Positions 19,029-26,426 of a stretch of DNA of 64,000 nucleotides are shown here, in pieces (the first letter of the stretch is position 1; each line of letters begins with the position of its first letter). The notes below the pieces were generated by a model that made no database searches, was not told where the DNA came from, and saw nothing but the letters and a program-made list of their open reading frames with translations. Source of the stretch: an uncultured Bacilli bacterium (GTDB taxonomy: Bacteria; Bacillota_I; Bacilli_A; RF39; UBA660). A program made the position numbers and the translations under genes. The stretch is from positions 48,017-112,016 of the forward strand of contig CAKOYD010000003.1 of the NCBI GenBank assembly GCA_934130545.1, read 5' to 3'.

Positions 19029-19141
19029 TTTTACTCACCTATTATATATTTTACTACAAATGATTTTGTTTATAAAGAAAAAAAGTATAAAATATTTAAA
19101 ATATGGCAAAATATTGTCTAATATTTTATATTTTATACTTA

Positions 19142-19657
19142 TTATTTTTGTTCCGTTATTGATAATATTTTAGATACTATTTTAGTAATATTTTCACTTT
19201 TATTTACAGCTACTTTTTTTCCTAAGGCTTTACCACCGATAGTTAGTGATGATATTGTAGCAGTTACTAATAGACTACAAATAATTGAGTCTTTAGCAAT
19301 AGAAGTAGCAATAATTACTCCGGCAGTACCTGAGACAATACCACATATATCCCCAATTACATCATTGCAGAATGATGAAACTTTATCTTTATTTTTAATT
19401 AATTTAATAGCTGTTTTAGCACCTTTTATTTTACGGGAAGCCATAGCATGAAAGGGATATTCAGCACATGTCGTAACGGCTACTCCGATCATATCAAAGA
19501 TTATTCCTATTAGGATAACAGTTAATAATACTAATAATTCAATAACAATATTAGATTTCTTTAATATTGTTTCAGATAGATATGAAAATATCATAGATAT
19601 AACGAATGTTAAACTAGTTATCAATAATATCCATTTAATATTTTGTTTACTTTTCAT
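19142..19657 (-). CDS. oapA: Small membrane protein downstream of OLE-like RNA, candidate OapA
   Basis: The 171 residues contain four hydrophobic segments (about 9-28, 36-60, 100-120 and 125-145) with polar loops containing TTCAEYPFHAMASRKIKGAK. The pattern resembles the DUF21/CNNM-like core of magnesium exporters but has no CBS domains. It begins about 45 bp after a roughly 600-nt structured RNA. In OLE-bearing bacteria the gene next to the RNA encodes OapA, a small membrane protein that binds OLE RNA and is linked to magnesium tolerance. The name rests on size, topology and this context. Confidence 0.65.
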   Translation of the reverse strand: MKSKQNIKWILLITSLTFVISMIFSYLSETILKKSNIVIELLVLLTVILIGIIFDMIGVAVTTCAEYPFHAMASRKIKGAKTAIKLIKNKDKVSSFCNDVIGDICGIVSGTAGVIIATSIAKDSIICSLLVTATISSLTIGGKALGKKVAVNKSENITKIVSKILSITEQK

Positions 19658-19677
19658 AATTCACTCCTATGTAAATG

Positions 19678-19699
19678 AAAAAGGCAATAATTGCCTTTA
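19678..19699 (-). terminator. Terminator hairpin at 3' end of the OLE-like RNA
   Basis: On the minus strand AAAGGCAA, TT and TTGCCTTTTT form a hairpin exiting into T residues, between the RNA and the oapA-like gene. Readthrough would be needed for co-transcription with that gene. Confidence 0.6.
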
Positions 19700-20301
19700 A
19701 TCACTACTTATTTATCATATGGCTATTAATATAGTTAACTTTGCGTCTTAGGTCAAGTAGGGTTTCCCTATTCTCTGCATAGACGTTACCATCTATGTGG
19801 TTCCCCTTTAAAGAGAATAATATAAAGTCGCCTATTATATGACTTGATTGCCACTTAGTACACACCATAATCCTATATTATGACACTCTAGGAGTTTTCC
19901 TCACCAATTGTTTATTAGTTATTCTTTTTTGCAATGATAGTTTCATGTTGCAATACTTAAAATGGTTATAGCTATTAACATATTATAAGCTGATCAGCAA
20001 TTCCCTATCATCACGCAAGACAAGCTACACTACTCGTAAATTCAATACATAGTAGGTTTAATCCTAAGTCATAGTATTTCGTCAACTGTTGTGTATAGAT
20101 CTACTACAAGATTAGGTCTCCATGAAAATTGGAACGGGTATCGTATGCCATTACGGTCGCCCAACTTTCTTACCACTCAGCACTCGCCCCAAATTGGGCA
20201 TAAGAAGCAAGCACCAAGTGTTTCACAGTTGTGCTCTTTAACGGATTTTTAGGCCCGTCTTCGTAATAAACTTAATTGACTAGAATAATGTGCCACACGT
20301 A
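19700..20301 (-). ncRNA. ole: Large structured RNA, candidate OLE (ornate large extremophilic) RNA
   Basis: About 600 nt without a plausible frame lies between a near-consensus promoter and a terminator. It is less AT-biased than neighbouring intergenic DNA. Hairpins seen on the minus strand include GCCC-AATT-GGGC, AGCAC/GTGCT, TTGCAA/TTGCAA, CATAGA/TCTATG nested in ATTCTCT/AGAGAAT, and GGGAAACCC. Length (OLE is about 610 nt), compactness and a following small multipass membrane gene all match the OLE-OapA locus. RNase P and tmRNA hallmarks are absent. I cannot verify the OLE consensus nucleotides, so the class name is inferred from architecture. Confidence 0.68.
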
Positions 20302-20307
20302 CTTGTA

Positions 20308-20336
20308 ATAATACCATATTTTGTTCATTTTGTCAA
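20308..20336 (-). promoter_or_regulatory. Strong sigma-A promoter of the OLE-like RNA
   Basis: TTGACA (20331-20336) and TATTAT (20308-20313) are separated by exactly 17 bp on the minus strand. Predicted transcription start is near 20301. Confidence 0.85.
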
Positions 20337-20392
20337 ATTTTAGATATTATACAAATATTAGTAGTAGTATATTATATTGTTTTAGATATGAT

Positions 20393-21232
20393 TTATGCTA
20401 GTAGAAAACTAGATAAAACTCCTACTAAAACCCCTACTACATAGATAATACTTAGTATTAATAAATTATCTTTAATATTTTTATTAGTCTTAAATAAGAT
20501 TAAAATACCAAGACCACTATTAGTTAATAAACCGGCTATTAGTGATGAAATATTAACTATTCCTTTAGCATACATTTCACTAATTATAACACTAGAAGCA
20601 CAGTTAGGAATAAGTCCTACTAAACTAGATATTAATGGTCCAATAACATTATTATAAGATAATACTTTTTCTATATATGTATGACCATAGTATTCAACTA
20701 TAATATTTAGAATAAGAGAAAAGATAAATATAAATCCTGTTATAGAAATAGTATGTTTAATACTAGATAGTATTGGTTTATGATCACAATCACAATGTGT
20801 TTCTTCGCATAGCTTATCAATAGTATTTTCAGAATTATTTTCCTCTTTAAAAATTATATCTACTAATAAACCTATTATAATACCTACTACTATCTTAATG
20901 CCTAATATTAATAAGATTTTCTTTACAGCAATGTTTTCAGATAGTAATACCGGAATCATTTCATCAGAAGTAGATAAGAATATGGCTATTAATGTTCCTT
21001 TAGTAATTATTTTAGTAGCATATAAGTTAGAAGCTGCCACTGAAAAACCGCATTGGGGAATAACTCCTAATATAGAACCTATTATTGGTCCGTATTTACC
21101 AGAAGATTTAGTTATATTAATACTTTTCTTACTAATATTATGTTCTAAATATTCCATTACTAAGAAAGCTATAAATAGAAATGGTACTATTTTTAAACAA
21201 TCAATAATTGTATCTAAGATAATTTCAGTCAT
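20393..21232 (-). CDS. Two-repeat permease, putative manganese transporter family
   Basis: About ten hydrophobic segments fall into two halves, each carrying a matching pore motif: GVIPQCGFSVAAS and GLIPNCASSVIIS. A His/Cys/Asp cluster (CDCDH) lies in the central cytoplasmic loop. This layout is that of permeases annotated as putative manganese transporters or arsenic-efflux-like proteins; the actual ion is not established. The frame extends to a TTG at 21247, but GGTGGTG precedes the ATG at 21232, giving 279 residues. Confidence 0.7.
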   Translation of the reverse strand: MTEIILDTIIDCLKIVPFLFIAFLVMEYLEHNISKKSINITKSSGKYGPIIGSILGVIPQCGFSVAASNLYATKIITKGTLIAIFLSTSDEMIPVLLSENIAVKKILLILGIKIVVGIIIGLLVDIIFKEENNSENTIDKLCEETHCDCDHKPILSSIKHTISITGFIFIFSLILNIIVEYYGHTYIEKVLSYNNVIGPLISSLVGLIPNCASSVIISEMYAKGIVNISSLIAGLLTNSGLGILILFKTNKNIKDNLLILSIIYVVGVLVGVLSSFLLA

Positions 21233-21285
21233 AAATATCACCACCAAAATATTATCATATTATTTATCTTTTGGCAAGAAGAAAA

Positions 21286-21306
21286 GATGTATATTGGGTA
21301 TACACC
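21286..21306 (-). terminator. Terminator after TasA-like surface protein gene
   Basis: Imperfect arms GGTGTATA and TATACATC, with one G-T pair, are followed on the minus strand by TTTTCTTCTT. Confidence 0.6.
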
Positions 21307-21308
21307 TA

Positions 21309-22796
21309 TCATACTATAAAGGGATCTGTGGCGGTGCCTGTTCCTCCTGATACTGATATTCCTGGTTTAAGTGATATTACAGGTCTTGATGCATTCTTAT
21401 AATATACTCCGCCATCTGTTCCTTTTAAAATACCACTGTTGCCTATGTAAAGTTCATTGGAAACCGAACTAGTAAAATCATATGGTGACATAGTAAAATA
21501 CCAAGCACCACTTCCTAAATAAAATCTAGCATCTACTTTGCCAATAACTGCCCCAGCATATACCATTTCATCAGCCGTAATTAATGCAACTGGATATGTT
21601 AAATTACCATTTCCATTATTTATATCCACCGTGAATCTATCTTTTAAATTTTTACATTTTAATGTTGGCGTTTTATTTACCTCTAATCTAGCTTTTGCTG
21701 CAAAGTTTAATGTTGAGTCACTAGTTGTATAACTTCTATCATTACAAAATACTGTATCCTCTAGTTTGTCTGTATAATTTGTCATATTATTTTTATACCA
21801 ATTATCTATCGACTTTTTTATTGTTGAGTCAGTTATGTTTGCTGCATCATCAATACTACTTCCGTACATATATCCTACATATTTTGCATTATCTCTGTTT
21901 GAATTAAATTCTGATGTTGCTATTGCAGAATTACCTCCAGTATTATTGCATTGCCCGCTAGATGATACACCATCGTATATTAATTTAACTCCCCCTGTTT
22001 CTGTGGTTCTTATTATTCTCCAACATTTATCTGCAAATATTACTCTATTATTTACATTACCGCGATAATAATATACTAGCATACCACTATCTGTATCCGT
22101 AGTCATATAAATACCATTGGTGGCAGCTTCATCAGATGTTTTACTGAAATCAACACTAGTAGTTTTATTAGCGGCACTTTCTATTTTATAATATAAAGTA
22201 CCTGAGCTTGCCGTTATGCCTGCAACAGTCTTTAAACTTGGATTATTACTAGTTGTCCCCTTCATTTTTACTGATATACTTCCTGATAGATTTTGTGTTT
22301 CCATTTCATCCATCCAAATGTATAAATAGTATGTTTTAGTAAATGAATTACTAGTTCTTGTTATATCATCATAATCATTCTTTATTAACCATATATCACT
22401 ACCTTGAGTCTTGTCTTTGAAACTACCTCCGGCAACGATATCTTGCATACAACTAGAACTATTAGTAGTTAGTGCATATCTCATAGTTTCTCTTTTAAAA
22501 CTATCTGATAATGTTACTATACTCATACCTATACTAAATGAGACATTACCTCCTGACGTATTATTAGAGGTTGCAACTATTTTCTTTTTTATGGCATACT
22601 CACTAGTACATTTAGCCGGCATAAAAAATACATTTTCATTTCCTCCACCATCGATAGTCATCGTTAAATTACCTGATTTAATTTGAGTAATATTTGTTGC
22701 GGTCACACTTGTTGTTAAATAAGCAAAAGTTCCTCCAATTCCTAACATTACTATCGATAAAATAGTTAACATAATAAGTAAGTTTTTTCTTTTCAT
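21309..22796 (-). CDS. TasA/camelysin-like secreted surface protein
   Basis: The N-terminus (basic start, hydrophobic core, GTFAYLT near residue 27, then an Asn-rich beta region) resembles SipW-processed TasA/CalY matrix proteins. Residues 30-200 are Ser/Thr-rich beta structure. The C-terminal half contains VIFADKCWRIIR and ends with RPVISLKPG...TATDPFIV, a module I associate with surface proteins of gut Firmicutes but cannot name. Several cysteine pairs are present. No SipW peptidase is nearby. The gene follows an 18-codon leader and a terminator, so attenuation is likely. Confidence 0.65.
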   Translation of the reverse strand: MKRKNLLIMLTILSIVMLGIGGTFAYLTTSVTATNITQIKSGNLTMTIDGGGNENVFFMPAKCTSEYAIKKKIVATSNNTSGGNVSFSIGMSIVTLSDSFKRETMRYALTTNSSSCMQDIVAGGSFKDKTQGSDIWLIKNDYDDITRTSNSFTKTYYLYIWMDEMETQNLSGSISVKMKGTTSNNPSLKTVAGITASSGTLYYKIESAANKTTSVDFSKTSDEAATNGIYMTTDTDSGMLVYYYRGNVNNRVIFADKCWRIIRTTETGGVKLIYDGVSSSGQCNNTGGNSAIATSEFNSNRDNAKYVGYMYGSSIDDAANITDSTIKKSIDNWYKNNMTNYTDKLEDTVFCNDRSYTTSDSTLNFAAKARLEVNKTPTLKCKNLKDRFTVDINNGNGNLTYPVALITADEMVYAGAVIGKVDARFYLGSGAWYFTMSPYDFTSSVSNELYIGNSGILKGTDGGVYYKNASRPVISLKPGISVSGGTGTATDPFIV

Positions 22797-22836
22797 AAAC
22801 GTACGTCCTTTCTTGTCTTGTAAGATTTAATACAAT

Positions 22837-22890
22837 AAAAAAACTACGATAAAAAGAGTCTAATCCCTTAAACTCTCTATATCGTAGTTA
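22837..22890 (-). terminator. Terminator/attenuator upstream of the surface protein gene
   Basis: Arms 22880-22888 and 22843-22851 (ACTACGATA/TATCGTAGT) enclose a second stem AGAGT/ACTCT; the minus strand then runs into seven T residues. It separates a leader ORF from 21309..22796, so expression of the latter needs readthrough. Confidence 0.8.
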
Positions 22891-22914
22891 TTATCTTTTA
22901 AACAAACAAGTGTA

Positions 22915-22971
22915 TTATTTAGCCCCCCCAAGTAAACTTAGAGTTAACATGTTACTATAATTTCTTTTCAT
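22915..22971 (-). CDS. 18-residue leader peptide with a G7 tract
   Basis: A strong AAAGGAG site precedes ATG, encoding MKRNYSNMLTLSLLGGAK and a TAA stop. The codons for LGGA contain seven consecutive G residues (22923-22929 on the complement). Loss of one G would extend the frame to 37 codons, ending at a TAG inside the terminator loop, so that ribosomes would cover the terminator 5' arm. Promoter, strong ribosome site and terminator support a functional leader; it could also be a small secreted peptide. Confidence 0.6.
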   Translation of the reverse strand: MKRNYSNMLTLSLLGGAK

Positions 22972-23054
22972 AATTTTTTAACTCCTTTCTGGCGAACGTT
23001 TGTTCTTTACTTGTGAAGAAAAACTTGCTTGTTTATTTCTCTTACTATAATTAA

Positions 23055-23083
23055 ATTATATAACAATTCTGGTTTTTGTGCAA
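23055..23083 (-). promoter_or_regulatory. Promoter of leader peptide and surface protein
   Basis: TTGCAC (23078-23083) and TATAAT (23055-23060) are separated by 17 bp on the minus strand. The start site is predicted near 23047, giving a leader of about 75 nt before the small ORF. Confidence 0.75.
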
Positions 23084-23087
23084 GTAC

Positions 23088-23837
23088 TTATTTGTTAATT
23101 TTCCTTTCTTGAATAAAACTATTTATATATAAAGTTAATTTTATTGGGAATATTTTTGCAAATATTCTTAATAGTTTCATATTATTGGGGATAATTAATA
23201 GTTTATTTTTAAACATATTATCAATAGCGTACTTACTAGCCTTTTTACTGTCTAAACCTTTAACATTAAAGTGGCAATTAGCAACATTATTAAAGTTAGT
23301 GTTAACAGGGCCGGGACAAAATATAGATATTTTAACGCTTGATTTATCTCTTTTTAATTCTTGATATATAGCTAATGATAGACTTGTTATATAGTTTTTA
23401 GTAGCATAGTAAGTTGCCATGTAAGGTCCGGGCATAAATCCCGCCATAGAGGATACATTTAAGATATGTCCACTATCTCTTTTAATAAAGTCTTGTAAGA
23501 ATAATTTAGTTAAGATATGATAAGCTTTAATATTTAGATCAATCATATCTAATTCTTTGTTGATAGATGTTTTGCTAAAGTTTCCGGCATCTCCAAAACC
23601 GGCATTATTTATTAATATATCTATATTTTCTTTTTTTAATTCATTATATAAGTTATAACAATTATCTTCTTTAGTTAAGTCATATTCATATATTTTTACA
23701 TTCTTATAATCTTTATATATATCTTTTAATGTTTGCTTATTTCTTGATACAACATACACTTCATGATTATTTTCTAAAAGATATAAAGCCATATCTTTAC
23801 CCATTCCAGAAGAAGCTCCAGTTATTAATATTTTCAT
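23088..23837 (-). CDS. Short-chain dehydrogenase/reductase
   Basis: Classical SDR fold: TGASSGMG nucleotide-binding motif at the N-terminus, NNAGFG, catalytic serine in NVSSMAG, and the YxxxK pair in YYATKNY. The ATG at 23837 follows AGAAAGGAAT; a longer frame to 23882 lacks a site. The protein is about 249 residues. Substrate unknown; the closest described group is the DltE/YqjQ-like NAD(P)-dependent oxidoreductases. It follows the bactofilin-like gene and is probably co-transcribed. Confidence 0.85.
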   Translation of the reverse strand: MKILITGASSGMGKDMALYLLENNHEVYVVSRNKQTLKDIYKDYKNVKIYEYDLTKEDNCYNLYNELKKENIDILINNAGFGDAGNFSKTSINKELDMIDLNIKAYHILTKLFLQDFIKRDSGHILNVSSMAGFMPGPYMATYYATKNYITSLSLAIYQELKRDKSSVKISIFCPGPVNTNFNNVANCHFNVKGLDSKKASKYAIDNMFKNKLLIIPNNMKLLRIFAKIFPIKLTLYINSFIQERKINK

Positions 23838-23882
23838 ATTTATTCCTTTCTTATAAGAAAATAAATGGTTAATAATAACCAC

Positions 23883-24911
23883 TTACTTTCTTTTTCTATT
23901 ATCTAATATTAATTTAATTATACTACCTGTTGCTATAACAAATGTTGCTAGTGCTACTAAGATATTTAAATAAGGTATTAGAGATAATAATACTAAGATA
24001 GTAATACCTAATAATCCTTTTAGATAGTCAGTACCATCTTTCTTAATAAACTTATCCCAAATAGATTTTCCGATAATATATCCTGTTATTGGTGTAGCTG
24101 TTAACATACTTACTACGTACATTATAATAAATATAATAGATAGTTTAGAACCATAGATACTTAATAATAGTAATAGAGATATAATAGGCATAGCAATCAT
24201 ATAACCTACTCCATATCCTACTATCTTACCATAGTTATCTTTAGGTACAGTTAATAGTTTAGGCACTACTAATAGCATGACAGCAAATATTAACCAATTA
24301 CTTACAAGTGATAAGAATATTGAGTTAATAGTACTATAATCTTTCTTATCTGTATCATTTGTTTCAATCATTCCTTTATTAATAATATTACCATCTTTTA
24401 AGGCTATTTTAGTATCTTCGGCATATGTTAAGTTATTAATAGTAGTATTACCATCGATAACTAAGCTATCACATGTTGTATGAACATTTTCTAAAGTTGT
24501 TCCGGTACTTATTAAAGCATCTTTAGATACAATACGAATACTTCCTCCTACTTGACCTTTAATAGTAATATCAGAAGCAAATATTATTAAATCTCTTTCT
24601 ATTACTGCTTCTTTTTCAATAACTACTTTATTACCAAAGATTATTAAGTCTTTAGTAGTACCTTTATAGTTAATAGCATTTCCAAAATTAATTGAATAAT
24701 CACTTTGTGAGGCAATGTTTAGACTATTACCAAACATTACTCCTAAACCATTTATTTTACTTTCATCGTTAATTATATTACCGAAAGCAAATGATGATGA
24801 GGTAATTTCATCTTTTAAGTTAATAGTATCATTAGCGGTTATTTCATAAGCACTAACAGTATTAATGCCAATAAATAAACTTAAGATAATACCTATTATA
24901 TACTTCTTCAT
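23883..24911 (-). CDS. Bactofilin-like beta-repeat membrane protein
   Basis: A signal peptide (residues 1-21, ending in A) is followed by short beta repeats (SSSFAFGNII, DLIIFGN, RDLIIFASDI and similar) to about residue 180, like polymer-forming bactofilin domains, then four transmembrane helices (about 205-320). Such proteins are common envelope proteins of unknown function. It overlaps the AI-2E transporter stop/start region by one base, in a run with that gene and dtd. Confidence 0.65.
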   Translation of the reverse strand: MKKYIIGIILSLFIGINTVSAYEITANDTINLKDEITSSSFAFGNIINDESKINGLGVMFGNSLNIASQSDYSINFGNAINYKGTTKDLIIFGNKVVIEKEAVIERDLIIFASDITIKGQVGGSIRIVSKDALISTGTTLENVHTTCDSLVIDGNTTINNLTYAEDTKIALKDGNIINKGMIETNDTDKKDYSTINSIFLSLVSNWLIFAVMLLVVPKLLTVPKDNYGKIVGYGVGYMIAMPIISLLLLLSIYGSKLSIIFIIMYVVSMLTATPITGYIIGKSIWDKFIKKDGTDYLKGLLGITILVLLSLIPYLNILVALATFVIATGSIIKLILDNRKRK

Positions 24912-25981
24912 TATAATCCTTCTTTCCTTCTATTTTTATGTATTCTACCTATTTGTCTTTCAATATCTTTTTGGTAGAAGATATATGTTGTTCTTATTAT
25001 TATAGCAATTGGTAGGGATAAGACAATTCCCCAAAATCCACCAAGAGCACCACCAGCAAAGACTGCAAATATAGTGATTAATGGTGGTATTTTATTACTT
25101 TTACCATATATTTTAGGGCCAATTACATAACCATCAATATTTGGACATATTATACATATAATAACTGTTCCAATAAATACTTTAGTACTTATTACTGATG
25201 ATATTAGTAATGAGATAATAGCGGCCACTACTCCACCAAACATTGGGATAATACAAGATACTCCGGAGATTATTCCTAAAATTAGATAGTTAGGATGCCC
25301 AATAAGTAAGAATGCAACAGTGTATTCAATAGTTTGAGCTAAAATATTCATTCCTAAGCCCCCAATATATTTATTTAATTCACTATCTAGTTTCTTAACA
25401 TATTGATATGTTCTTCTTTTAGTTCTAAGTAAATATTCTTTTAACCAATTTCTTATTTTATCCATATCATTTAGTAAGTATAAACTAACACAGACAATAA
25501 TAGCAAAATTAGTAAAGAAATTAACAGAGGTATTTACTATACTAACAGCACCATTAGAGATGTATGCTCCAACATTCTTAATGATTGTACCACTAAGATC
25601 TTTAACTGTAGTTTGCCATTCTCCTAAGTTTATCGCATACTTAGTGGATATATCAGATAAGAATGTAGATATATTACTTAGGAATGTTAAGGTTTGTTCG
25701 TATAACATAGGGACTGCTAATAAGATAATTATTATTAGGCCACCTAAACCGATAATACCTACTACTAAGATAGCTAACCATTTAGGGCTTCCTGAGTCAG
25801 TTAATTTTTTAACAATTGGATATACAGCATAAGATATAGCAAAGGCTAATACAAATGGTGATAATATATTAAATATTGTTGATATAGTACCTATCCATAA
25901 ATCTTTTATTAAATATAATAAACAGACGATAGCTACTAATATTAAAGTATTTAACCACTGATAATTTAGTTTATTTTTCAT
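24911..25981 (-). CDS. AI-2E family transporter (PerM/YtvI type)
   Basis: About eight transmembrane helices, including the C-terminal cluster GGVVAAIISLLISS and GPKIYGKSNKIPPLITIFAVFAGGALGGFWGIVLSLP, are typical of the AI-2E exporter family (357 residues). Members include putative autoinducer exporters and sodium/proton antiporters; the sporulation protein YtvI belongs here. A GTG at 25990 is an alternative start overlapping dtd, but its ribosome site would be very close. Confidence 0.85.
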   Translation of the reverse strand: MKNKLNYQWLNTLILVAIVCLLYLIKDLWIGTISTIFNILSPFVLAFAISYAVYPIVKKLTDSGSPKWLAILVVGIIGLGGLIIIILLAVPMLYEQTLTFLSNISTFLSDISTKYAINLGEWQTTVKDLSGTIIKNVGAYISNGAVSIVNTSVNFFTNFAIIVCVSLYLLNDMDKIRNWLKEYLLRTKRRTYQYVKKLDSELNKYIGGLGMNILAQTIEYTVAFLLIGHPNYLILGIISGVSCIIPMFGGVVAAIISLLISSVISTKVFIGTVIICIICPNIDGYVIGPKIYGKSNKIPPLITIFAVFAGGALGGFWGIVLSLPIAIIIRTTYIFYQKDIERQIGRIHKNRRKEGL

Positions 25982-25982
25982 A

Positions 25983-26426
25983 CTAATCACTAGTCCTTTC
26001 TAAGATAATTGTTATAGGTCCATCGTTAGTAATACTTACTTCCATTTCGGCGCCAAAGATTCCTGTTTCTACTTTAACATGACTCTTTAATTTTTCATTA
26101 AAGATATCATATAGTTTGATGGCTTCTTCGCCATTTAAGGCATTAACATAACTTGGCCTTCGGCCTTTTCTACTATCAGCATATAAAGTAAACTGACTAA
26201 TTGATAGGATATCTCCACCAACATCTAATAGTGATTTATTCATAATACCATTTTCATCATCAAAGATTCTTAGATTTAATACTTTATCTACCATATAATC
26301 AATTATATCTAAATTATCTTTATATGTAAACCCTACTAATAAAACTAGTCCATGATCAATACTACCTACTACTTTATTATCTACTTTAACACTAGATTTT
26401 AAACTTCTTTGAACGACTATTTTCAT
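25983..26426 (-). CDS. dtd: D-aminoacyl-tRNA deacylase
   Basis: The 147 residues include the SQFTLYADSRKGRRPSY motif and the C-terminal TNDGPITI (cross-subunit Gly-Pro motif) of DTD. The enzyme hydrolyses D-amino acids from tRNA. Its start codon overlaps the rel stop by one base, the usual rel-dtd arrangement in Firmicutes. Confidence 0.96.
   Translation of the reverse strand: MKIVVQRSLKSSVKVDNKVVGSIDHGLVLLVGFTYKDNLDIIDYMVDKVLNLRIFDDENGIMNKSLLDVGGDILSISQFTLYADSRKGRRPSYVNALNGEEAIKLYDIFNEKLKSHVKVETGIFGAEMEVSITNDGPITIILERTSD

Noticed and set aside
19700..20301. RNase P RNA or tmRNA
   Set aside because: Neither the conserved P4/ACAGAA elements of RNase P nor a tRNA-like 3' end with resume frame could be found; a loose GAGGAAAACTCC match is not enough.
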